Assembly: GCA_001803645.1 (NCBI GenBank)
Contig: MHDW01000059.1
Location: 1-6,895, forward strand
DNA: 6,895 bases
Reading direction: 5' to 3'
DNA from: Nitrospirae bacterium GWC2_42_7
Lineage (GTDB): Bacteria > Nitrospirota > Thermodesulfovibrionia > Thermodesulfovibrionales > UBA6898
The position numbers were made by a program, and so were the translations under genes. The number at the start of each line of letters is the position of its first letter. Position 1 is the first letter of the stretch. Positions 1-4,500 of this stretch are shown here, piece by piece. The notes beneath the pieces are model-generated. The model worked only from the letters and a program-made list of their open reading frames with translations, ran no database searches and was not told where the DNA came from.

Positions 1-697
1 ATTTCGATATGGAATTTTTATCAAAGAAAAAAACTTCGTAAAAGACCATTATAACCGGCAGTGTAAAGGCTATCTCCTTTGTTTTCATTGCAAGAACAGC
101 AGAAAAAAGCGAAACAGCATATATCATTGTTTTTGAATATCCTGATCTAGTTTTTTGTTCTTCAACGATAGGATCCTGAACTATCATCAGCCGCCATTTG
201 ATGTATGAAACCAAAGAAAGCAAATAAAACATTGCTGCCATTGACGTAGCCCTCTGGACTATATAGGTCACAGCCTGTGTCTGGATTGGATGGCAAACAA
301 AAATGAACGCAGAAGAAAAAGCTATAAACTGAGGAGAAAGCCTGGAATTGATAAAATAAGGTGTCTTGAATGTAAAGACAACAAAATAATATACAAGAAC
401 TGCATTAATTATATGAATTATGCTGTTTAAAAGGTGATAACTGAAAGGCCTTAAACCCGCAATGGCATAATTAATAGCAAACGTTATAAGAGTCAGATAT
501 CTGTTATTCGAAAAACCAATAAAAGAGGCTTTAAGATTCTTTATCGTTTCATTGTCAACTATTATGCTGTAGTCATCAAAGAAGAAAGGTGCATACAGGA
601 CATTCGAGTAAACAAGAAACCCCAGAAAAACAATCCCTGCAAGTCCCGGAAAAGTCAGTTTTTTTTTGTCTTTTCCGGAGATTTTATTTACCAGCAC
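1..697 (-). CDS. Polytopic membrane glycosyltransferase-like protein, TMTC/TPR type (C-terminus outside window)
   Basis: Continuous reading frame of 232 codons running off the left edge. The first residues are basic, then a membrane helix (about 17-40) leads to an Asp-Asp pair at 41-42, placed as in GT-C enzymes that use lipid-linked sugars. Further helices follow at about 67-110, 123-138, 152-170 and 190-225. Residues about 136-149 carry an HP-x-QTQAV-x-YIVQR stretch, and about 205-214 a KTKEIAFTLP stretch. Both are typical of bacterial proteins with a TMTC-like membrane half followed by TPR repeats, so TPRs are expected beyond the edge. The start is uncertain. GTG at 697 is the only usual start codon in frame before the first helix, since an in-frame stop lies about 15 bases upstream. 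It overlaps the end of the pilin gene by 10 bases and has no clear Shine-Dalgarno, suggesting translational coupling. The likely role is inferred: sugar transfer to an exported protein, perhaps the adjacent pilin. Confidence 0.72.
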   Translation of the reverse strand, partial: MLVNKISGKDKKKLTFPGLAGIVFLGFLVYSNVLYAPFFFDDYSIIVDNETIKNLKASFIGFSNNRYLTLITFAINYAIAGLRPFSYHLLNSIIHIINAVLVYYFVVFTFKTPYFINSRLSPQFIAFSSAFIFVCHPIQTQAVTYIVQRATSMAAMFYLLSLVSYIKWRLMIVQDPIVEEQKTRSGYSKTMIYAVSLFSAVLAMKTKEIAFTLPVIMVFYEVFFFDKNSISK

Positions 698-1095
698 GGG
701 CCGGTTCTGACATTATTCTGATCGATCGTGCAAGCTGCGTCTCCTGCTACTCTTCTGCCTGGTTTTGCATTAGCTGTGGCAGTAAAAGCCGTTGCAGCCC
801 CTACTACAGTGTAATCGTAATTTAAATCCGTTGCACTCCCAGGCCTAAACCCCGGCAAAACTGTCTGCAAAGTAGTGGATAATTCATTATAAGCACCAGT
901 AGTGCCGACATAAGTTCCATTTTCAGAAAAAAATTGCTCTTCCAATAATCTCAAATTCTGAAGATTGGAAGATCCTTCAGTTCTTGCAGCTTTCCTCTGC
1001 TGGCCTATATAGCCTGGGATTGCAACAGCAGCAAGAATTCCTATTATTGCGACAACTATTAAAAGCTCAACCAATGTTATGCCTTTTTTGTCCAT
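688..1095 (-). CDS. pilA: Type IV major pilin precursor (PilA-like)
   Basis: Encodes 135 residues, the usual length for a small type IVa major pilin. A short basic leader MDKKG ends in the Gly required by prepilin peptidase PilD. The mature protein begins ITLVE, with Glu at mature position +5, followed by a hydrophobic alpha-1 helix to about residue 29 (AAVAIPGY is typical). Ile rather than the usual Phe at +1 is a small oddity. A C-terminal pair, Cys122 and Cys134, would form the disulfide-bonded D-loop, and the protein ends PCW, as in many deltaproteobacterial and Nitrospirota pilins. The product would be processed and N-methylated at the inner membrane and built into pili. The start is firm: AAGGAG lies 6 bases before the ATG. 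A good promoter lies upstream, and the gene's end overlaps the start of a putative glycosyltransferase. It could be a minor pilin or pseudopilin, but the D-loop and length favour a major pilin. Confidence 0.9.
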   Translation of the reverse strand: MDKKGITLVELLIVVAIIGILAAVAIPGYIGQQRKAARTEGSSNLQNLRLLEEQFFSENGTYVGTTGAYNELSTTLQTVLPGFRPGSATDLNYDYTVVGAATAFTATANAKPGRRVAGDAACTIDQNNVRTGPCW

Positions 1096-1101
1096 TTTAA
1101 G

Positions 1102-1107
1102 CTCCTT
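1102..1107 (-). promoter_or_regulatory. Shine-Dalgarno of the pilin gene
   Basis: A perfect AAGGAG on the minus strand, 6 bases before the pilin ATG at 1095. It fixes the start so that the prepilin leader is only five residues long. It contrasts with the def, fmt and small membrane-protein genes upstream on the same strand, which lack a good site. Confidence 0.85.
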
Positions 1108-1124
1108 ATAATTTGTATTGTTTT

Positions 1125-1153
1125 ATTATATAACATATCAGATCGTTTGTTTA
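1125..1153 (-). promoter_or_regulatory. Putative sigma70-type promoter of the pilin gene
   Basis: On the minus strand, TAAACA (1153-1148, 4 of 6 matches to TTGACA) is followed after 17 bases by a perfect TATAAT (1130-1125). Transcription would begin near 1118, giving a leader of about 22 bases that contains the Shine-Dalgarno. No GG-N10-GC sigma54 signature was found upstream of this pilin, although many pilA genes use one. Confidence 0.5.
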
Positions 1154-1167
1154 GTACTTTATTTGTT

Positions 1168-1196
1168 ATTGTAGCGAACTGTTGACAACAGAACAA
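1168..1196 (-). promoter_or_regulatory. Second possible pilin promoter with a palindrome in its spacer
   Basis: On the minus strand, a weak TTGTTC (1196-1191, 3 of 6) lies 17 bases before TACAAT (1173-1168, 5 of 6). The perfect inverted repeat CTGTTG-A-CAACAG (1179-1191) occupies most of the spacer, where a dimeric regulator could block polymerase. The palindrome is a direct reading; promoter and operator function are inferred. It does not match the LexA box, which has 8 bases between CTGT and ACAG rather than 5. Confidence 0.3.
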
Positions 1197-1241
1197 TTTA
1201 TCATCTGGCAATATCTCTTTTTACGTGATTAGCAAACAAAG

Positions 1242-1460
1242 TTACAAACCCAGCGCCGTTATTCTATTTCTTTCTCCAGGGAATAATATCAGAAGCAAAA
1301 AAATGCCTGCAGGAAAAAGCAGACCCCATTCCGACACTAATAATGGCGCATATGAATTCCATACCTGAACTACTGCAAACAGAATAATGCAAGAAAAAAA
1401 CAAACTTGTTTTTACCGGCTGTTTTTTAAATATATTTATTATTTTATTGTCTTGCTGCAT
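1242..1460 (-). CDS. Small two-helix membrane protein of unknown function
   Basis: A 72-residue product I do not recognise. A short basic N-terminus (KKQPVK at 12-17) is followed by hydrophobic segments at about 18-34 and 44-60, then a charged tail (GERNR at 62-66). This predicts an inner-membrane hairpin with both ends in the cytoplasm. It starts 12 bases after the DUF116 stop codon, so it should be cotranscribed with def-fmt-DUF116. No Shine-Dalgarno sits at a proper distance: the nearest, AAGGA, is about 16 bases from the ATG, so translation would depend on reinitiation after DUF116. It is in the same frame as DUF116, separated by TGA and four codons, so a lost fusion or readthrough tail is also possible. 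The membrane-like composition over both segments favours a real gene over chance. Confidence 0.5.
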   Translation of the reverse strand: MQQDNKIINIFKKQPVKTSLFFSCIILFAVVQVWNSYAPLLVSEWGLLFPAGIFLLLILFPGERNRITALGL

Positions 1461-1472
1461 ATTAGGAGCTAG

Positions 1473-1997
1473 TCAGTCCTTGCTGAAAAAATTAATAGCG
1501 TCTCTTACTTCCGCAAGGTCAACCTGCGTATTAAGGCAAGGGCCAAAAGGCCTCTTGTTCGATATGCCCAATACAGGGATAGGATATGTATCAACCAGAC
1601 CGTGTGAAAGATCTCTCTCGCAGGCAACAGCAATTATAGCTTCCGGTTTTGCCTCACTTACGATCTTCCTTGCGATAGTGCCCCCTGTTGCAACAAAGAG
1701 ATTCAGTTCATTCTCATCAGCTATCTCGATAAGGTCTTTAATCTCGCATCTCCCGCATCTTTCACAGTTATAGATATTGTGTGTAAGTCGTATAGTGCAT
1801 TCATCTGTCTGAAGGCAGTGGGGAAGGAGCAGGAGTATCTTTTTTGTCTTTATGTTCTCCTTCTTGACCAATCGGTTATTCAGGTTGATCACAAACCTCT
1901 GAAAAACTTCTTTCCTGCCTTTAAAAAAAGCGCTTATGAACATAAGAACAGGATAGAGCACTCTGAGGACCATTCCTCTAAGCATTTTATATGGCAT
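1473..1997 (-). CDS. DUF116 family protein, cysteine-rich and membrane-anchored
   Basis: Matches the DUF116 family (PF01976), whose biochemical role is unknown. Numbered from ATG 1997 (174 residues), a hydrophobic segment at about 9-26 may anchor it to the membrane. A cysteine cluster follows: Cys61, Cys67, Cys78, Cys81 and Cys84, the last three as C-x2-C-x2-C. Then come a VATGGT loop at about 102-107, the VACERDL motif with Cys126, and NKRPFGPCLNT with Cys154. The cysteines suggest a metal or iron-sulfur site, which is inference. The frame could begin at GTG 2009, but ATG 1997 has AAGGTG 9 bases upstream, so I prefer it. Either start overlaps the end of fmt, implying translational coupling. 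The def-fmt-DUF116 order recurs, as I recall, in Geobacter and relatives, hinting at a role near translation or protein maturation. Confidence 0.87.
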   Translation of the reverse strand: MPYKMLRGMVLRVLYPVLMFISAFFKGRKEVFQRFVINLNNRLVKKENIKTKKILLLLPHCLQTDECTIRLTHNIYNCERCGRCEIKDLIEIADENELNLFVATGGTIARKIVSEAKPEAIIAVACERDLSHGLVDTYPIPVLGISNKRPFGPCLNTQVDLAEVRDAINFFSKD

Positions 1998-2919
1998 CAA
2001 AGGACGCACCTTCTTTTAATCGTCTTCCATTCATAAACGCAGTTGCAGACATCTTCTTTTTACCATCAGGTTTTACCTCCAGAACAGACAATATTCCTCT
2101 GCCTGTTCCGACATATATCTCTTCTCCGGCGATCTTTTCTATCCTGGCGCTGACCGGTTTTTCGATGTTATCAATGGCTCTTGCCTTGATGATATTAATT
2201 CTTTCTTTTCCAAGATAGCAATACGCTCCGGGCCATGGATATATTCCGCGTATCAGGTTGAATATTTCTATAGCAGGCAATGACCAGTCTATCCTGCCGT
2301 CTTCCTTTTTCAGCGGCGGTGCATAACTCGGCTCGCCTGTTTGTGGAACAGGCCTTATCGAATTGTCCTTTAATCCGCTTAGAGTTTTCATAAGAAGGGA
2401 AGCGCCGGTCTCTGAAAGTTTTAAGCTGAGAGTTAAAGCATTGTCATCGTCCTTTATTTCCGTCTCTTCTTTCAAAAGCATATCTCCGGTATCAAGCCCC
2501 TCATCCATAAGCATAGTAGTAATGCCCGTTGTCTTTTCGCCTTTAATAATACTCCACTGTATCGGTGCTGCGCCCCTGTATTTAGGAAGGAGTGATGCGT
2601 GAACATTTATACATCCAAGCGGGGGGAGTTTTAATATTGCCGGAGGTATGATCCTGCCGTAAGCAACAACCACTATCACATCAGGCTTTAACTCTGAGAG
2701 GCTTTTACAGAAATCATCCGAACGTATGCCTGAAGGCTGTATAATATGCAACCCTTTTGATAAAGCGAATTCTTTTACAGGCGGCTGTGACAACTTATGT
2801 CCCCTTCCCTTTAGTTTGTCAGGCTGAGATACTACGGCAACCACATCCTCTCCTGCTTCAACAAGAGCTTTCAGCGAAGGGACTGCAAAATCAGGGGTTC
2901 CGAAATAAATTATTCGCAT
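1987..2919 (-). CDS. fmt: Methionyl-tRNA formyltransferase
   Basis: Transfers a formyl group from 10-formyltetrahydrofolate to Met-tRNA(fMet) in the cytoplasm, giving the initiator tRNA of bacterial translation. The 310 residues match the normal length of about 310-320. The N-terminal domain opens with MRIIYFGTPDFA, with SQPD-x-x-x-GRG at about 31-40, the loop that contacts the tRNA in E. coli. The catalytic core shows Asn105, His107 within HASLLPKYRGAAPIQW (107-122), and Asp143 within DEGLDTGD (139-146). These correspond to Asn106, His108 and Asp144 of the E. coli enzyme. A PPLKKEDGRIDW stretch leads into the C-terminal OB-like tRNA-binding domain (YPWPGAY at about 228-234). It starts 9 bases after the def stop with no clear Shine-Dalgarno and overlaps the DUF116 start, so the three are probably translated in a coupled manner. 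All key residues are intact. Confidence 0.97.
   Translation of the reverse strand: MRIIYFGTPDFAVPSLKALVEAGEDVVAVVSQPDKLKGRGHKLSQPPVKEFALSKGLHIIQPSGIRSDDFCKSLSELKPDVIVVVAYGRIIPPAILKLPPLGCINVHASLLPKYRGAAPIQWSIIKGEKTTGITTMLMDEGLDTGDMLLKEETEIKDDDNALTLSLKLSETGASLLMKTLSGLKDNSIRPVPQTGEPSYAPPLKKEDGRIDWSLPAIEIFNLIRGIYPWPGAYCYLGKERINIIKARAIDNIEKPVSARIEKIAGEEIYVGTGRGILSVLEVKPDGKKKMSATAFMNGRRLKEGASFDAI
2007..2012 (-). promoter_or_regulatory. Shine-Dalgarno deciding the DUF116 start
   Basis: AAGGTG on the minus strand lies inside the 3' end of fmt, 9 bases before ATG 1997. The GTG within it is itself the longer alternative start at 2009, which would have no free ribosome site in front of it. A third candidate, ATG 1985, begins one base after the fmt stop but also has no such site. 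Confidence 0.5.
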
Positions 2920-2928
2920 GAAAAGTAT

Positions 2929-3450
2929 TTATTCTTGGTTGATTTTATCTAATTTGGCGGCTTTTTTATAGCGCTTCTTGAAAAACTCTCTTTTTAAGGG
3001 GCTTATCCTGTCGATAAACAGGACGCCGTCAAGGTGGTCTATCTCATGCTGCAATGCTATCGCAAGGAGCCCCTCTGCCTCTATCTCAAAAGGCTTACCC
3101 TGCCTGTCCACTGCATTTACCAGTACCTGCTCTGCACGTTCGACCTTAGCAGTATAATCCGGAACACTGAGGCACCCTTCTTCGAACTCTATGATTCCTT
3201 CTTTGTTTGAGATCACAGGATTGATCAGGACGATCAAAGGGAACTTATCTTCTTTTGAGCTTATATCCAACACAGCAAGCCTCTTCGAAACACCGACCTG
3301 CGGAGCTGCAAGACCCACGCCTGGAGCAGCATACATTGTCTCGATCATATTGTCTATAAGGCTCTGAAGTTCGTCATCTATGGAATCTACAGGTGATGTC
3401 TTCTTCTTCAGAATTTTGTCAGGATATTTTTTTATCTCTAATATAGCCAT
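2929..3450 (-). CDS. def: Peptide deformylase
   Basis: Metalloenzyme that removes the N-formyl group from the initiating methionine of new proteins at the ribosome exit. At 173 residues it has the usual bacterial length. All three family motifs are present: GVGLAAPQ at 44-51, EGCLS at 91-95 and QHEIDH at 134-139. Metal ligands are Cys93, His135 and His139; the catalytic residues are Glu136 and Gln51. The start MAILEIKKYPD is standard for the family, so ATG 3450 is firm. The C-terminus is rich in Lys and Arg, common where the enzyme contacts the ribosome. It is the first gene of the def-fmt-DUF116 operon. There is no Shine-Dalgarno, and a perfect TATAAT lies 6 bases before the ATG, suggesting a leaderless mRNA from that promoter. 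Confidence 0.97.
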   Translation of the reverse strand: MAILEIKKYPDKILKKKTSPVDSIDDELQSLIDNMIETMYAAPGVGLAAPQVGVSKRLAVLDISSKEDKFPLIVLINPVISNKEGIIEFEEGCLSVPDYTAKVERAEQVLVNAVDRQGKPFEIEAEGLLAIALQHEIDHLDGVLFIDRISPLKREFFKKRYKKAAKLDKINQE

Positions 3451-3456
3451 ATAATA

Positions 3457-3486
3457 ATTATAAGATATTTCGTATCATTGGGTCGA
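3457..3486 (-). promoter_or_regulatory. Putative def operon promoter, leaderless arrangement
   Basis: On the minus strand TCGACC (3486-3481, 4 of 6) lies 18 bases before a perfect TATAAT (3462-3457). Only six bases (TATTAT) separate the -10 box from the def ATG, so transcription would begin at or next to the A of the start codon. The AT-rich local sequence means the -10 match could be accidental. Confidence 0.45.
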
Positions 3487-3577
3487 TAGGACTTAAATGA
3501 GCCTTCAGTTATGCATAGAAAATGAGGGGTTACTGCAGAGGGTATACATTCAGAGAAGAGTGAACGACTGCAATAAT

Positions 3578-3680
3578 CCCCTCCTTACCAATGGGGCCTG
3601 CCTGCCGGTAGCACAGGAGGTTTTGGCTGATTTTCCAATACCCCTCCCAGCTTCACCTTATAAAGGGGAGGAGTTACCCC
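3578..3680. repeat. GC-rich patch of C-run/G-run inverted segments, candidate dispersed repeat
   Basis: Several complementary short blocks are packed into about 100 bases. CCCC (3578-3581) can pair with GGGG (3593-3596), CCTCCT (about 3580-3585) with AGGAGG (about 3615-3620), and CCTCCC (about 3643-3648) with GGGAGG (about 3666-3671). CCTT-ATA-AAGG lies inside the last loop. The patch is more GC-rich than the surrounding AT-rich spacer. It resembles the short CCCTCCC/TTATAAAGGGGAGG type elements often scattered between genes in related bacteria, but a second copy is not present in this window. Confidence 0.35.
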
Positions 3681-3681
3681 C

Positions 3682-3709
3682 TTGACTGAAGAGTCAGTAC
3701 AAGGATAAT
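3682..3709 (+). promoter_or_regulatory. Putative sigma70-type promoter of the pseudopilin gene
   Basis: TTGACT (3682-3687, 5 of 6) and GATAAT (3704-3709, 5 of 6) are separated by 16 bases. A small hairpin TGACT-GAAG-AGTCA (3683-3696) overlaps the -35 box. Transcription would start near 3716, leaving a leader of about 46 bases. Confidence 0.55.
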
Positions 3710-3749
3710 ATTCAAGAAGTTCACCTAATGGACAAATTATGTTTAATTC

Positions 3750-3755
3750 AGGAGG
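3750..3755 (+). promoter_or_regulatory. Shine-Dalgarno of the pseudopilin gene
   Basis: A perfect AGGAGG 6 bases before ATG 3762. It is the strongest ribosome site in the window and predicts good expression of the pseudopilin. Confidence 0.85.
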
Positions 3756-3761
3756 TTAGTC

Positions 3762-4298
3762 ATGAAGCTTAGTAAGAGTAAAGGTTTTACACTCATTGAG
3801 GTAATCGTTGTTGCAGGCATCATTGCTATTCTTGCCGGTATTTTGGTCCCTATGATTTTCAAGGAGATAGATGAGTCGAAGATCACCAGAGCTTCTGCTG
3901 ATATCAGGTCAATCTCATCAGCTATTTTTGTTTTTAGAAAAGATATAGGCCAGTGGCCTGTTATGGATAATACCTGTACAGCAAATCTCACCTTACTTGT
4001 TGGTGATGGCAATGTTCCAAATGGCGCTGTGGCCCACGGGTTCGATCAGACCGCACAGAGTTCTTATAATGACCATCTTCCGCAGGATGTGAATGGATGC
4101 TACGCCAACTGGAAGGGCCCCTATATTGCCAGAATCTCTGCCGACCCCTGGGGGAACGCATATATCACAAATGCAAAAGAATTTTCAGGCACATCGGACC
4201 CTGTCTGGATAATCTCTGCAGGACCAAATGCTGTGATTGACACTAATAATACAGATTCACAGATTGCCAGCGATGACATAGGACTTAGGTTAAAATAG
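3762..4298 (+). CDS. GspG-like type II secretion pseudopilin / type IV pilin-like protein
   Basis: 178 residues with a class III signal: MKLSKSKG then FTLIE, cleaved after Gly8 with Glu13 at mature +5, and a hydrophobic helix to about residue 33. The C-terminal part resembles the T2SSG domain: QWP at 64-66, WKGPYIARI-x-x-DPWGNAY at about 117-134, SAGPN at about 152-156 and a final SDDIGL. These correspond to the conserved core and calcium-site region of GspG major pseudopilins. It is longer than typical GspG (about 140), with an insert at about 70-115 that contains two cysteines (Cys72, Cys113). It stands alone, without gspC-M or pil genes in view, with its own promoter, strong Shine-Dalgarno and a strong terminator, so it is monocistronic. 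It would be processed by prepilin peptidase and join an inner-membrane pseudopilus or pilus. Whether it serves the large exported protein downstream is not shown. Confidence 0.88.
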   Translation: MKLSKSKGFTLIEVIVVAGIIAILAGILVPMIFKEIDESKITRASADIRSISSAIFVFRKDIGQWPVMDNTCTANLTLLVGDGNVPNGAVAHGFDQTAQSSYNDHLPQDVNGCYANWKGPYIARISADPWGNAYITNAKEFSGTSDPVWIISAGPNAVIDTNNTDSQIASDDIGLRLK

Positions 4299-4315
4299 CT
4301 TTTAAATTCCGACGG

Positions 4316-4390
4316 TTTTTTGCAGTATTAAATAAAGAAGCAATGCTCCTGCAGCATGGAGATTGCTTCTTTATTATTTTTTACAGTATT
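4316..4390. repeat. Direct repeats flanking the terminator hairpin
   Basis: TTTTTTGCAGTATT (4316-4329) and TTTTTTACAGTATT (4377-4390) match at 13 of 14 bases and bracket the 45-base inverted repeat. The layout, direct repeat, perfect inverted repeat, direct repeat, is what a tiny inserted element with a target duplication would leave. The T-rich start of each copy makes chance more likely than the length suggests. Confidence 0.45.
4331..4382 (+). terminator. Strong intrinsic terminator after the pseudopilin gene
   Basis: A perfect 14-base stem (AATAAAGAAGCAAT at 4331-4344 pairs with 4362-4375) continues, after one bulged G, into CTCC/GGAG (4346-4349 with 4358-4361) and an 8-base loop. A run of six T (4377-4382) follows. 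It lies 32 bases after the stop codon and should isolate the pseudopilin from the downstream gene. Confidence 0.9.
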
Positions 4391-4463
4391 TTACTTAATA
4401 AATATCAGCCGTGTTATAATCAAACAGTATTATTTATCAAAAAGGTTGCCATTATTATTTAAA

Positions 4464-4479
4464 TGGCATACTAATTGCT
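4464..4479 (+). promoter_or_regulatory. Putative sigma54 (-24/-12) promoter of the exported NHL protein gene
   Basis: TGGCAT (4464-4469), five bases, then TTGCT (4475-4479) fits the RpoN consensus TGGCAC-N5-TTGCW with one mismatch. The invariant GG (4465-4466) and GC (4477-4478) are exactly 10 bases apart. Transcription would begin near 4490, placing the AGAGG ribosome site (about 4490-4494) at the very 5' end. A 7-base inverted repeat, TGCCATT (4447-4453) with AATGGCA (4462-4468), overlaps the -24 box. RpoN promoters need an AAA+ activator, none of which is encoded in the window. Confidence 0.65.
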
Positions 4480-4500
4480 ACATATTGTATAGAGGCGAAG

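Larger units (their letters stand above)
3451..3761. other. Divergent intergenic region between def and the pseudopilin gene
   Basis: 311 bases without a convincing gene. From left to right it holds the def promoter (3457-3486), plain sequence to about 3570, a GC-rich C-run/G-run patch (about 3578-3680), a sigma70-type promoter (3682-3709) and a Shine-Dalgarno for the pseudopilin (3750-3755). A 62-codon frame at 3497-3685 has an AGGA before its ATG. Its second half simply translates the repeat patch (ending PASPYKGEELPP), so I do not call it a gene. Confidence 0.6.

Noticed and set aside
589..825. Plus-strand open frame opposite the pilin C-terminus and membrane protein start
   Set aside because: It lies antisense to the pilin and the GT-C-like protein, both of which have clear family features. 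The product is not protein-like.
1179..1191. LexA (SOS) box
   Set aside because: CTGT and ACAG are 5 bases apart instead of the 8 in the Gram-negative LexA consensus.
1179..1191. Terminator between the small membrane protein gene and the pilin gene
   Set aside because: The palindrome has a single-base centre, so it cannot form a stable RNA hairpin loop without losing stem pairs, and no T-run follows on the minus strand.
1096..1241. Sigma54 promoter for the pilin, as in many pilA genes
   Set aside because: No GG-N10-GC pair with TGGCA and TTGC cores was found on the minus strand in this spacer.
1387..1773. 128-codon plus-strand open frame opposite DUF116
   Set aside because: It is a shadow of the DUF116 gene, whose motifs are conserved on the minus strand. 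It has no ribosome site or known domain.
3497..3685. 62-codon plus-strand open frame in the def/pseudopilin spacer
   Set aside because: It has an AGGA before its ATG, but its second half translates the C-run/G-run repeat patch, its end overlaps the pseudopilin promoter, and the product has no recognisable domain, signal or hydrophobic pattern.
4435..4448. Possible IHF site TATCAA...TTG upstream of the sigma54 promoter
   Set aside because: The TTR half is five bases after WATCAR instead of the required four, so it misses the consensus. AT-rich spacers produce such near matches easily.
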